From assembly GCF_004134865.1 (NCBI RefSeq), contig NZ_SDPO01000001.1, positions 744,001 to 808,000 on the forward strand: a stretch of DNA of 64,000 nucleotides, read 5' to 3'. Below the pieces are notes generated by a model. The model was not told the origin of the DNA. It did not search any database and was given only the letters and a program-made list of their open reading frames with translations. The DNA comes from Agromyces fucosus. GTDB taxonomy: Bacteria; Actinomycetota; Actinomycetes; Actinomycetales; Microbacteriaceae. Made by a program: the position numbers and the translations under genes. Below are positions 18,280 to 26,575 of the stretch, piece after piece. The stretch's first letter is position 1. Each line of letters opens with the position of its first letter.

Positions 18280-18837
18280 ATGGGCAAGCTCATCTATTCG
18301 ATGATCACCTCGCTCGACGGGTATGCCGAAGCGGCCGAGGGCGACCTCGGCAACGGAGCCGAAGACGAAGAGGTGCACACGTTCATCGGCAATGCCTTTC
18401 GCAACGTCGGCACCTTCCTCTACGGCCGGCGCATGTACGAGACCATGGTCTTCTGGGAGACCGTCGACGCCCAGCCGGACGTACCGAAGTACATCTTGGA
18501 GTACGCCGACGAGTGGAAGGCCGCGCAGAAGATCGTGTACTCCACGACGCTGGAGTCGGTGTCGAGCGAAAAGACCCGCATCGAGCGCGCATTCGACGCC
18601 GATGCGGTTCGCGAGCTCAAGGCCGAGTCCGATCACGACCTCAGCGTCGACGGGCCGAACCTCGCGGCCCAGGCGATCGCGGCGGGGCTCGTGGACGAGT
18701 ACCACCTCTTCATCACCACGAGCGTCGTCGGCGGCGGCACCCGGTTCTTCCCCGACGGCGTGCGACTCGATCTCGACCTGGTCGAAGAGCGCGCCTTCGA
18801 CAACGGGCTCATGTACGCGCGCTACCACACCCGCTGA
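18280..18837 (+). CDS. Dihydrofolate reductase-like protein (RibD C-terminal family)
   Basis: A 185-aa NADPH-dependent reductase fold, DHFR/RibD_C superfamily. Seen: GKLIYSMITSLDGYAE at the N-terminus, TFLYGRRMYETM (nucleotide-binding region), DLSVDGPNLAAQAIAAGLVDEYHLFITTSVVGGGTRFF (C-terminal strand and loop, read in parts). Stand-alone members are widespread in actinobacteria, are usually not true folate enzymes, and often sit under a TetR repressor, as here. A detoxifying reductase role is an inference. AAAGGAG lies 7 nt before ATG 18280. Confidence 0.83.
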   Translation: MGKLIYSMITSLDGYAEAAEGDLGNGAEDEEVHTFIGNAFRNVGTFLYGRRMYETMVFWETVDAQPDVPKYILEYADEWKAAQKIVYSTTLESVSSEKTRIERAFDADAVRELKAESDHDLSVDGPNLAAQAIAAGLVDEYHLFITTSVVGGGTRFFPDGVRLDLDLVEERAFDNGLMYARYHTR

Positions 18838-18867
18838 CCGTCGCGCCGGGCGGCGATCACGGCGTAC

Positions 18868-19806
18868 TCATCGCACCCGCTGGCACCTCGGGCAGAAATG
18901 CGAACCCCGGTTCATGAACGCCTCGCGCACCATCGGCGTGCCGCAGCGAGGGCAGGGCTTGCCCGCTCGCCCGTAGGCGTTCAGGGAATGCTCGAAGTAG
19001 CCGGATGCCCCGTTGACGTTCACGTATTGCGCATCGAAGCTCGTGCCGCCCTCGGCGAGGGCCTTGCCGAGCACCTCGCGCACCGCGCCGAGGAGTTCGC
19101 GGGCACGCCGCCTCGACAGCGACGACGCGGGCTGCTCGCCGTGCAGCCGCACCGCCCACAGCGACTCGTCGGCGTAGATGTTGCCGATGCCGCTCACGAC
19201 GCCCTGATCGAGCAGCACGCGCTTGATCGCCGTGCCGCGCTTGGCGAGCGCCGCGAAGAAGGCCCGCTCCGAGAACGCCGGGTCGAGGGGATCCCGCGCG
19301 ATGTGGGCGACCTGGGCGGGCACCTGGCGCGCCCACTCCCCCGTGACGCCGTCGGAGAAGCCCGCGATCTCGCCGTCGGCCGTCGGCACGAGCCGGTCGA
19401 TCGCGAGGGATCCGAAGATGCGCTGGTCGACGAAGTCCACGCGCAGCTCGCCGTGCTCGGGGTGTTCCAGGTGCAGTCGCACCCGGGCATGCGCGTCGTC
19501 GCCGGGATGGTCGGGCGTGCGCAGCAGCATCTGCCCGCTCATGCCGAGGTGGCCGACGAGGGCCCGGCCGTCGCGCCGCTCGTCGCCGCGACGTTCATCA
19601 GCGGAGAGGGGCAACCACAGGAACTTGCCGCGGCGCACGGCCGCGTCGATGCGGGCGCCCGTCAGCAGGGACTCGAAACCTCCGGATGCCGCGTCGTGCC
19701 GCTTCAGCGAACGAGGCTCGAGCACCTCGACGGCCGAGACGATCGCGCCGGTGACCGCTGGTGCCAGTCCGGCCCGCACCACTTCGACCTCGGGCAGCTC
19801 GGGCAC
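18868..19806 (-). CDS. mutM: Formamidopyrimidine-DNA glycosylase Fpg/MutM
   Basis: A bifunctional DNA glycosylase/AP lyase of 312 aa that removes 8-oxoguanine and ring-opened purines. The start codon is GTG, followed directly by PELPEVEVVRAGL, which carries the catalytic Pro2 and Glu3. The helix-two-turn-helix includes QGVVSGIGNIYADE. The C-terminal zinc finger is CPRC...CPRC (PCPRCGTPM to HFCPRCQR) and is intact. A 10-residue basic insert (ADERRGDERRDGR) near residue 75 makes it slightly longer than E. coli Fpg. One base separates it from the rnc stop, so the two are co-translated. Confidence 0.97.
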   Translation of the reverse strand: MPELPEVEVVRAGLAPAVTGAIVSAVEVLEPRSLKRHDAASGGFESLLTGARIDAAVRRGKFLWLPLSADERRGDERRDGRALVGHLGMSGQMLLRTPDHPGDDAHARVRLHLEHPEHGELRVDFVDQRIFGSLAIDRLVPTADGEIAGFSDGVTGEWARQVPAQVAHIARDPLDPAFSERAFFAALAKRGTAIKRVLLDQGVVSGIGNIYADESLWAVRLHGEQPASSLSRRRARELLGAVREVLGKALAEGGTSFDAQYVNVNGASGYFEHSLNAYGRAGKPCPRCGTPMVREAFMNRGSHFCPRCQRVR

Positions 19807-19807
19807 G

Positions 19808-20518
19808 TCAGCGCGAGTCGAGCCTGGTCCAGGCCTCGAGTGCCGCAGCCATCTCGGCCTGCTTCTTGCTCGAACCCTCGCCCGACGCCTCGACGAGGTC
19901 GCCGACGGTCACCGTGGCGACGAAGTGCTTGTTGTGGTCGGGTCCACTCTCGGCGACCGTGTAGACGGGTGCCGTCGCGCCGCGACGAGCCGCGATCTCC
20001 TGCAGGCTGGTCTTCGGATCCATGGCCGCACCGAAACGTGCAGGGTCTTTCATGAGCGGCGCGACGAGTCGCAGCACGAGCGCCGTGGCGGTGTCACCGC
20101 CGGCGTCGAGGTAGACGGCGCCGATGATGGCTTCGACCGTGTCGGCGAGGATCGACGGCTTGTCTGCGCCACCGGTCATGGTCTCGCCCCGGCCGAGTCG
20201 GATGAACCGACCGACGCCGATCGCGCGACCGACTTCTGCGAGCGCCACGCTCGAGACGAGGCTCGCCCGCCGCTTCGCGAGCTCCCCCTCATCGAGATCG
20301 GGGTGGTCGCGGAACAGCTTGACCGTCACGGCTTGCCCGAGGATCGAATCGCCGAGGAACTCGAGACGCTCGTTGGTCGGGATGCCGCCGTTCTCGTACG
20401 CGAATGACCGGTGCGTGAGCGCGAGCTGGAGCAGGGCGGGATCGATCGAGATCTGCAGGCGTTGCTGCAGCTCCTCGATCGTCTGATCCACTGCCCCGTT
20501 GAGCTCCGTTCGCGTCAC
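19808..20518 (-). CDS. rnc: Ribonuclease III
   Basis: A double-stranded RNA endonuclease of 236 aa that matures rRNA and processes mRNA hairpins. The RNase III signature ERLEFLGDSILGQ is present, as is the second catalytic acid block DTVEAIIGAVYLDAGG. The C-terminal dsRNA-binding domain spans about 165-235 (DPKTSLQEIAARRGATAPVY). I chose GTG 20518 (VTRTELNGAVDQ) since upstream in-frame sequence is unlike the family; the ribosome-binding site is weak and coupling to rpmF is likely. It sits in the conserved order yceD-rpmF-rnc-mutM. Confidence 0.95.
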   Translation of the reverse strand: MTRTELNGAVDQTIEELQQRLQISIDPALLQLALTHRSFAYENGGIPTNERLEFLGDSILGQAVTVKLFRDHPDLDEGELAKRRASLVSSVALAEVGRAIGVGRFIRLGRGETMTGGADKPSILADTVEAIIGAVYLDAGGDTATALVLRLVAPLMKDPARFGAAMDPKTSLQEIAARRGATAPVYTVAESGPDHNKHFVATVTVGDLVEASGEGSSKKQAEMAAALEAWTRLDSR

Positions 20519-20546
20519 GACCGGTCGTTCGGGTATCGGGGGCCGA

Positions 20547-20750
20547 CTAGACGTCGGCGACCTTGCGGCCCTTGTACTCGAGGAAGAGCGGGGTGCCCGC
20601 CGAGTCCTCGACGACCTTGGCACGGTGAGGAAGGCTGTAGGTGACCTTGCCGTTCTCGACCGTCTTGACCAGGGTGGGGACCTCGGCCTTCCACTGCGCG
20701 CGGCGCATGTGGGTTCGGGCGCGTGACTTCTTCCGCTTCGGAACAGCCAT
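20547..20750 (-). CDS. rpmF: 50S ribosomal protein L32
   Basis: A small basic ribosomal protein (67 aa) starting MAVPKRKKSRARTHMRRAQW, diagnostic of bL32. It is the form without the Cys4 zinc motif: no cysteines are present. Such C-minus paralogues are usually either the only copy or the zinc-starvation copy; this one is in the normal yceD-rpmF housekeeping position, so it is probably the main copy. It starts 2 nt after the yceD stop. Confidence 0.97.
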   Translation of the reverse strand: MAVPKRKKSRARTHMRRAQWKAEVPTLVKTVENGKVTYSLPHRAKVVEDSAGTPLFLEYKGRKVADV

Positions 20751-20752
20751 GA

Positions 20753-21322
20753 CTATCTCTCTTCTCTCTGCTGGTCGGCGCCGGATGCGTCATCCGGGCC
20801 GCTGTCTTCGGAAGCCTGGAACCCTGCGAGCGCGGACCATCGTGGATCGCTGTGCTCAGGGGTGACGAGTTCCGGATGATCGGCCAGTCGGAGCCCGGTC
20901 TCGAGGTCGAGTCCCGGGCAATCCGGTCGGCACACCGGCTGGAACGGCAGTGCCAGCACTACCGCATCTCGGATGAGTGGTTCAAGATCCACGTGGTCGT
21001 CTTGAACCTCATACTCGATGGCTTCCCCAGAATGATACCCGAAGAGTTCTTGGAACTCGACTTCGACGGGCAGCGCGATGTCGATGAGGCATCTGCCGCA
21101 CTCCCCTTCGGCCACCGCGTCGACCTCTGCGGTGACGAGGATGCCCTCGTGCACCGACTCGAGCCGAACGTCGATGTCGAGCTCGGAACCGGCGCGGACG
21201 GCGACCAGCCCCTCGCCCATCTGGTCGCCTGCGGCGACGGAGAAGGGGTGCTCGCGCATCTCGCCGGGACGGTTGACGAGGTCGCGGACGTTCACACGGA
21301 ACGGGGAATACTTGATGGCCAC
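20753..21322 (-). CDS. YceD/DUF177 family metal-binding protein
   Basis: A 189-aa protein of the DUF177 family, which almost always precedes rpmF in bacteria and is linked to 23S rRNA/ribosome maturation. Cysteine pairs CGRC (ECGRCLIDIALPVEVEF) and CRPDC (QPVCRPDCPGL) probably bind zinc. The start is GTG 21322 (VAIKYSPFRVNVRDL). A TAGACT box (21331-21336) within the end of the preceding transglutaminase gene ends 8 nt upstream, so yceD-rpmF-rnc-mutM likely has its own, nearly leaderless, promoter as well as read-through. Confidence 0.9.
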   Translation of the reverse strand: MAIKYSPFRVNVRDLVNRPGEMREHPFSVAAGDQMGEGLVAVRAGSELDIDVRLESVHEGILVTAEVDAVAEGECGRCLIDIALPVEVEFQELFGYHSGEAIEYEVQDDHVDLEPLIRDAVVLALPFQPVCRPDCPGLDLETGLRLADHPELVTPEHSDPRWSALAGFQASEDSGPDDASGADQQREER

Positions 21323-21333
21323 GATCGACGAGT

Positions 21334-23661
21334 CTACGCGCCGACGGATGGGCGTTCGCCGAACGCCCGCCGTGCGGTGTCGAACAGCGATCGCGGCGCG
21401 AGCATCGCCCTCGCACGCACCACCGGTGCTGCGTCGGCCAGGAGTGCCGCCCGGACATCGGCGAGCTGCCCGTGCAGAACCGGGTCCGCGACGTCGACGA
21501 TATCGTCGGGTCCGTACCGCTCGCGTTCGACGGCGTCACGGAGCCCGAACAGCGCTGCCCTCGCCTCGGCTCCCTGGAATGCCGCTCGCTCGGAGACCGT
21601 GGCTGCGAAGGCCCGGGCCGTCTCGGCGTCGTCGCCACCGGCGCCGAGATCGCGGGCGGTCGCGATCACCTCGTCCCACGCGGTATCCGCGGGTCGCTCG
21701 CCCTTCGCGATGCGCCGGCGACGCGTCCAACGCTGTCCGACGCGGAGCATCGCCGGGAGGAGCAGCAGGAGCACGGCGAGGAGCACCACCGGCACCCCGC
21801 GCTGCCACCAGGTGTTCGCCGTCGAGGCACCGCCGGCCTGCCCGGCGAGGCCCCGATCGGGATCGAGCTCGGGACGGCCACTCGCTCCCGGGCTCACCGG
21901 CGCCGTGCTCGGGGCGGCGGCGCCGGTGCCGTCGCCCGCGCCGGGCCTCGAGTACCCGGGCACCGTGCCTCGACCCGGGGTCGGTTCGAACGGCACCCAC
22001 CCGACACCCTCGAAGTACAGTTCGGGCCACGAGTGCAGGTCGTGCGAGTCGACCTCGACCCGCTGCACGCCGTCGACGCGCTCCTGCGTCGGAGAACCCT
22101 GCGTGTAGCCCAGCGAGATGCGCGAGGGGATTCCGATCTCCCGCGCGAGGACCGCCATCGTCGAGGCGAAGTGGACGCAGTACCCCGACTTGGCCTCGAG
22201 GAACTGCGCGATGACATCGAAGCCGCCGCCGTCGTACCCCTCGGCGACCGGCGCTTCGGTGGAGTAGTCGAACTGGGAGGAACGGAGGTAGGACTGGATC
22301 GCCACCGCCGCGTCGTAGCGGGAGGTGGTGCCCGCGGTGACCGCCGCAGCCGTCTCGGCGATGATCGGCGGCATCTCCTCGGGCAGCGCGAGGTTCGGCT
22401 CGATTTCGGCCGGCACGTCGGTGCTCGCGTCGCGCAACTGCGCGACCGTGGGCTCCACCTCGAGGCGGGTGGCCCGGTAGCGCTGCCCGCCCGTGTTCGT
22501 GTCGACGCTGCGCACCGACAGCGAGCCAGCCTCCCAGAACCAGGAACCGCTGAGGCCCTCGATGCGAGAGGTCGGGTAGGGCACGGGGAGCCACGTCGTA
22601 CGCACCTCGTCGACGATCACCTCGATCGGATGCTCCGTGGTCACGACCTCGTCGGAGAGGCCGTCGGGCCTCGGCATCGCATCGACCGTGTTGTCGCCGT
22701 CGACGGCCTCGTTGCCGGCGCCCCACACCTCGCCCTCGAACTCGTCGAGGGTGAGCAGGGAGAAGTACGGGCGGTCGGCGTCTCGCGCGAAGTAGTGGAA
22801 CGCCGGGCGCGGCTCGGGACGACGGAGATCCCGTCCGAGGTCGATGAAGGGGCTCACCCCGCGCCCGAACAGCGTGCCCTGGCTCGGCGACCCGAGCAGG
22901 AGGCTCGATGAGATGCTCGGCGTCGACGCCGCCAGGATCGACGCGGTCAGAAGGCCGACCGCGGCGAGGCCGAGCGAGGCGCCGAGCGTCGACACGATGG
23001 GCACCCGGTTCGGCGGCACGATCGTCGCGGCATCCTCGCCCTCGGCCCCGGCGGCGAGGCGCGCCCGTCGTCGCACACGCACGTCGACCCTCAGCAGCAG
23101 CAGGTACGCCGCTGCCGTGAGCACGAGCGCCGGCGCCTCGGCACCCGCCTCGATGATGAAGCCGGGCACCACGACGGGCACGAGCGCCGGCACCGCCGCG
23201 AGCGCGGGCACCCGGAGCGTCTGGACGAGCACGTCCACGACGAACGCGAGCAGCCCGATGCCGAGCGCGAGCGCGAACAGGAGCGGCGGCACGGGGATGG
23301 CCGGCACCGACTGCTGTTCGATCGTGCGCTGCGCACCCGACATGAGCTCGCCGAAGGCCTCGAAGGTGCCTTGCGTCGGGATCACGAGCGCGATGCTCGT
23401 GGCTCCGCCGAACACGAGTGTCAGGAGCAGCAGGAGCACGACGAGTTCGAGCACCGGCACGAGCGAGGCCGGCGTTCGCAGGGCTCGCAGGCCCGTGCCC
23501 GCGAACAGCACCCCGCCCGCGATGAACGCGCACAGCCACCACCATCCGCTGCCAGCGATGAGCGGGCCGAGGGCCATCGCGGCGGTCGCGAGCAGCAGGA
23601 AGGATGCAGCGGTGAGGGCGAGCCGCTGGGCTCGTGAGAGGGGAGCGGGATCAGGACGCAT
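21334..23661 (-). CDS. Membrane transglutaminase-like protein (TgpA type), catalytic residues intact
   Basis: A 775-aa membrane protein with several N-terminal transmembrane helices (about residues 12-260), an extracytoplasmic transglutaminase-core domain (about 400-570), another helix near 620 and a cytoplasmic C-terminal tail (DUF4129-like). The catalytic Cys495 is in SGYCVHFASTMAVLAREIGIPSR and His543 in DLHSWPELYFEGVGWVPFEPTP. Together with the adjacent MoxR ATPase and DUF58 protein it forms the standard three-gene set whose exact role is unsettled; protein maturation at the envelope is the usual proposal. ATG 23661 overlaps the DUF58 gene by 11 nt. Contrast with the degenerate paralogue at 41010-43556. 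Confidence 0.88.
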   Translation of the reverse strand: MRPDPAPLSRAQRLALTAASFLLLATAAMALGPLIAGSGWWWLCAFIAGGVLFAGTGLRALRTPASLVPVLELVVLLLLLTLVFGGATSIALVIPTQGTFEAFGELMSGAQRTIEQQSVPAIPVPPLLFALALGIGLLAFVVDVLVQTLRVPALAAVPALVPVVVPGFIIEAGAEAPALVLTAAAYLLLLRVDVRVRRRARLAAGAEGEDAATIVPPNRVPIVSTLGASLGLAAVGLLTASILAASTPSISSSLLLGSPSQGTLFGRGVSPFIDLGRDLRRPEPRPAFHYFARDADRPYFSLLTLDEFEGEVWGAGNEAVDGDNTVDAMPRPDGLSDEVVTTEHPIEVIVDEVRTTWLPVPYPTSRIEGLSGSWFWEAGSLSVRSVDTNTGGQRYRATRLEVEPTVAQLRDASTDVPAEIEPNLALPEEMPPIIAETAAAVTAGTTSRYDAAVAIQSYLRSSQFDYSTEAPVAEGYDGGGFDVIAQFLEAKSGYCVHFASTMAVLAREIGIPSRISLGYTQGSPTQERVDGVQRVEVDSHDLHSWPELYFEGVGWVPFEPTPGRGTVPGYSRPGAGDGTGAAAPSTAPVSPGASGRPELDPDRGLAGQAGGASTANTWWQRGVPVVLLAVLLLLLPAMLRVGQRWTRRRRIAKGERPADTAWDEVIATARDLGAGGDDAETARAFAATVSERAAFQGAEARAALFGLRDAVERERYGPDDIVDVADPVLHGQLADVRAALLADAAPVVRARAMLAPRSLFDTARRAFGERPSVGA

Positions 23662-25030
23662 CGGGCACTCCGGGTGCCACCGGGCGGCGGGCGGGCGGGC
23701 GACTCGGCGCAACGGGCTGGGGTCGGGTCGTGCCCGACCACGCCGACGCGATCTCGGCCGCGCGGCGCACGCGCACCACTCGCCAATCGGCCTTCTCGAG
23801 CAGGTCGACGATGCCCCCTGCCACCCCCTCGGTCGCGAAGACCACGGCCGGCTCGATGCTCGATCGCAGCGCGACGAGGGAGCGGGCGTCGTGCTCGTCG
23901 GGGTCGACGAGCACGGCGAACCCCGGCATGCGGGCGTCCCGTCCGCGAGAGCCCGCTGAGTGGGTCCCGGCAGCCGACTGCGTGCGGGCGCCGGCCGCTC
24001 CGGCGGGGCCGTCGAGCCGCGCGAGGTCTTCGAGCAGCAGTCGATCGCCGCCGGGCAGACGGTAGCCGGCACCCGACTCGCCCGAGGCGAGACCCCGCTC
24101 GGGATCGTCGAGGCGATCGCAGCGCACCCGGTATCCGTGTTCGAGCAGGTGCATGCCGATCGACGCCGCGACCTCGACGCCGAGTTCGAAGCCGAAGTGC
24201 GGGCTGTCGTCGGCGTCACGGCGATGACCCGCCTGCCGCGCGCGCCCTGCGAGCGCGGTGTCGAGGATGATGCGAGCCTCGGGGTCGCCCCGCTGCTCCT
24301 CCTCGCGCACCATGAGCTCGCCGCGGCGGGCGGTCGCCGCCCAGTTCACCCGCCGCAACGGGTCGCCGTAGCGGTACTCGCGGGCGATGAGCTCGTCGGA
24401 GTTCGGATGCGTGCGGAGTTGCAGGCCGTTGAGCACGCCGTCGACGCTCGCTGCCGAGCCGAGTGCCGTGTCGAGCGGAGTCACGCGCGGGGTGACCACG
24501 ACCTCGTGGGCGGTGCCGACGTCACGGTCGACCCTCGCGAGACCGAACGGGTCGGCGATGCCGACGCGCAGCGGTCCGATGGGGTAGACGCCGCGCCGCG
24601 GCATCCGCAACCGGTACTCGACGCGCACCGTGTCGTCGCCCGAGGGCAGCATCGATTCGTAGGGGCCCATCGCCGGCAGGATCGCTTCGGGTGCTGCCGT
24701 CAGCGTCGTCGGCACCCCGTCTCGCCAGTGCGCCCCGTCGAAGGTGCGGCGGGAGCGGTTCTTGATGACGAGCGCCACCAGAGTCGAGCCGCCCGCCTCG
24801 GCGACCGGTGGGGCGAACCTCCGCGTGACCGCGAGGCTCGGCTTGCGCAGGGCCACGAAGAGCGCGGCCACGGCCGGCATGGCGATGCCGACGAAGGCGA
24901 GCACGAGCACGTCGCGAGAGTCGAACCAGAGCGACACGGCGAACAGCAGCACCCCGACGATGACGAGCGTGGCACCCCGGCGCGTGAGTCGCGGCCAGGT
25001 CGCGACTCGAACGGAACGGGGGTGCCACAT
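23651..25030 (-). CDS. DUF58 domain membrane protein
   Basis: A 459-aa protein with two N-terminal transmembrane segments (about 18-60: TLVIVGVLLFAVSLWF and DVLVLAFVGIAMPAVAALFVAL) followed by a cytoplasmic domain with the DUF58 core motif YRYGDPLRRVNWAATARRG and a VWA-like fold. DUF58 proteins accompany MoxR ATPases and are thought to be their partners. ATG 25030 is preceded by AAGGAAC and starts 1 nt after the moxR stop, so the genes are coupled. The C-terminal half is rich in Asp/Arg/Gly, with an apparently flexible stretch around residues 340-380. Confidence 0.85.
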   Translation of the reverse strand: MWHPRSVRVATWPRLTRRGATLVIVGVLLFAVSLWFDSRDVLVLAFVGIAMPAVAALFVALRKPSLAVTRRFAPPVAEAGGSTLVALVIKNRSRRTFDGAHWRDGVPTTLTAAPEAILPAMGPYESMLPSGDDTVRVEYRLRMPRRGVYPIGPLRVGIADPFGLARVDRDVGTAHEVVVTPRVTPLDTALGSAASVDGVLNGLQLRTHPNSDELIAREYRYGDPLRRVNWAATARRGELMVREEEQRGDPEARIILDTALAGRARQAGHRRDADDSPHFGFELGVEVAASIGMHLLEHGYRVRCDRLDDPERGLASGESGAGYRLPGGDRLLLEDLARLDGPAGAAGARTQSAAGTHSAGSRGRDARMPGFAVLVDPDEHDARSLVALRSSIEPAVVFATEGVAGGIVDLLEKADWRVVRVRRAAEIASAWSGTTRPQPVAPSRPPARRPVAPGVPDAS

Positions 25031-25031
25031 G

Positions 25032-26036
25032 TCAGTTCCTTCGCGCGCTGCCGACCGGAATCGGCGTCTCCCCCACGATTCGGCGCACGATGGCGTCGAT
25101 GAGCGGCCCGCTATCGCGGTCGTGCGCTCCGACCGCACGACTCGTGGGCACGAGCCGGTGCGCGAGCACGGGCACGGCGAGTGCGTCGACGTCGTCGGGC
25201 AGGACGAAGTCTCGGCCGTGCATCGCCGCGTGCGCCTTCGCCGCCCGGATCAGCTGCAGCGTGGCTCGCGGGCTCGCGCCGAGGCGCAGTTGCCGGTCTT
25301 CACGCGTCGCCCGGGCGAGGTCGACGGCGTACTCCTTGACCGGCTGCGACGTGAACACGTGCTGCACGGCCTCGATCATGCCGCGCAGCTCGGTGAGGCT
25401 CACGACCGGCTCGAGCGCATCGAGCGGGCTCGACGTCTCGCGCGTCGACAGCATCGCCAGCTCGTCGGCCGACGAGGGATAGCCCATGGAGATGCGCGCC
25501 ATGAAGCGGTCGCGCTGCGCCTCGGGCAACGGGTACGTACCCTCCATCTCGACAGGGTTCTGCGTGGCCACAACGGTGAACGGCGGCTCGAGCCGGTAGG
25601 TCGTGCCGTCAGCGGTGACCTGGCGCTCTTCCATGCACTCGAGCAGCGCCGACTGCGTCTTCGGGCTCGCGCGGTTGATCTCGTCGCCGATCACGATGTT
25701 CGCGAACACCGGCCCGTGCTTGAACTCGAAACGCCGACTCGCCTGGTCGAACACCGAGACGCCGGTGACATCGCTCGGCAGCAGGTCGGGGGTGAACTGG
25801 ATGCGGCTGACCGTCGCGTCGACCGATCGGGCGAGCGTCTTGGCGAGCATCGTCTTGCCGACGCCGGGTACGTCTTCGATGAGGAGGTGGCCCTCGGCGA
25901 GCAGCACGGTGAGCGCGCTCGTGACGGCCTCGCGCTTGCCGGCGATGACCGCCTCGACGTTCTGCACGATGGATGCCGCGCGCGCACCGACCTCGTCGAT
26001 GCCCATCTGCGCCGCGACAGCCGTCTGGTCGGTCAT
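25032..26036 (-). CDS. MoxR family AAA+ ATPase (operon 1)
   Basis: A 334-aa AAA+ chaperone-like ATPase. Walker [17 protein letters not shown], Walker B with [24 protein letters not shown], sensor [23 protein letters not shown] and the C-terminal lid. MoxR proteins help mature or activate partner complexes, typically acting on VWA/DUF58 proteins. ATG 26036 overlaps the coaD stop (ATGA), so it is translationally coupled to coaD; this places a non-essential-looking MoxR-DUF58-TgpA set inside a housekeeping operon. It is a paralogue of the MoxR at 44917-45885. Confidence 0.93.
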   Translation of the reverse strand: MTDQTAVAAQMGIDEVGARAASIVQNVEAVIAGKREAVTSALTVLLAEGHLLIEDVPGVGKTMLAKTLARSVDATVSRIQFTPDLLPSDVTGVSVFDQASRRFEFKHGPVFANIVIGDEINRASPKTQSALLECMEERQVTADGTTYRLEPPFTVVATQNPVEMEGTYPLPEAQRDRFMARISMGYPSSADELAMLSTRETSSPLDALEPVVSLTELRGMIEAVQHVFTSQPVKEYAVDLARATREDRQLRLGASPRATLQLIRAAKAHAAMHGRDFVLPDDVDALAVPVLAHRLVPTSRAVGAHDRDSGPLIDAIVRRIVGETPIPVGSARRN

Positions 26037-26524
26037 GGCGTCATCGCCGCCTGGAGGTACTCGGACACCGCGGTCGGCACGTATGGGGCGACGTCGCCGC
26101 CGAGCGCCGACACCTGGCGCACGAGGGAGCTCGACACGTGCGCGTTCGCCGGATCGGGGAGGAGGAAGACCGTCTCGACGCCCGCGAGGTGACGGTTGAC
26201 GATCGCCATGGGCGTCTCGTAGGCGACGTCGAGCTGCGAGCGCACGCCCTTCACGAGCACCGAGGCGCCGACATCGGTGCAGTAGTCGACGAGGAGGCCC
26301 ATGCTCCACGACGCCACGACGATGCGGCCCCGGATGCCGGCCTCGGCGATCGACCGCTCGATGAGCGAGACCCGCTGGGCGATCGGCAGCAGCGCGGACT
26401 TGTCGGGATTGTGCACGACGACGACGTGCAACTCGTCGTACAGCCCCGCGGCCCGCTCGATGACGTCGAGGTGACCGAGCGTGACGGGGTCGAACGATCC
26501 TGGGACGACGGCGATCCGCTGCAT
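26033..26524 (-). CDS. coaD: Phosphopantetheine adenylyltransferase
   Basis: The fourth step of coenzyme A synthesis: 4'-phosphopantetheine + ATP to dephospho-CoA. At 163 aa it has the standard length. Nucleotidyltransferase signature [17 protein letters not shown] (T/HxGH motif), [20 protein letters not shown] and the C-terminal [26 protein letters not shown] ends 7 nt before ATG 26524, so I prefer this start to the in-frame GTG at 26530 and expect a leaderless mRNA. It is followed by the MoxR gene with a 4-nt overlap. Confidence 0.96.
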   Translation of the reverse strand: MQRIAVVPGSFDPVTLGHLDVIERAAGLYDELHVVVVHNPDKSALLPIAQRVSLIERSIAEAGIRGRIVVASWSMGLLVDYCTDVGASVLVKGVRSQLDVAYETPMAIVNRHLAGVETVFLLPDPANAHVSSSLVRQVSALGGDVAPYVPTAVSEYLQAAMTP

Positions 26525-26575
26525 ACGCACCAGCGTACTGCCCGCGCGGCCGCGCGCGAGGGGCTGTGGAGAGTC

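Noticed and set aside
21334-26036. MoxR-DUF58-TgpA operon 1 as part of the giant-protein system
   Set aside because: It is about 15 kb away, coupled to coaD, and has no adjacent giant protein, kinase or FHA gene; only paralogy links the two sets.
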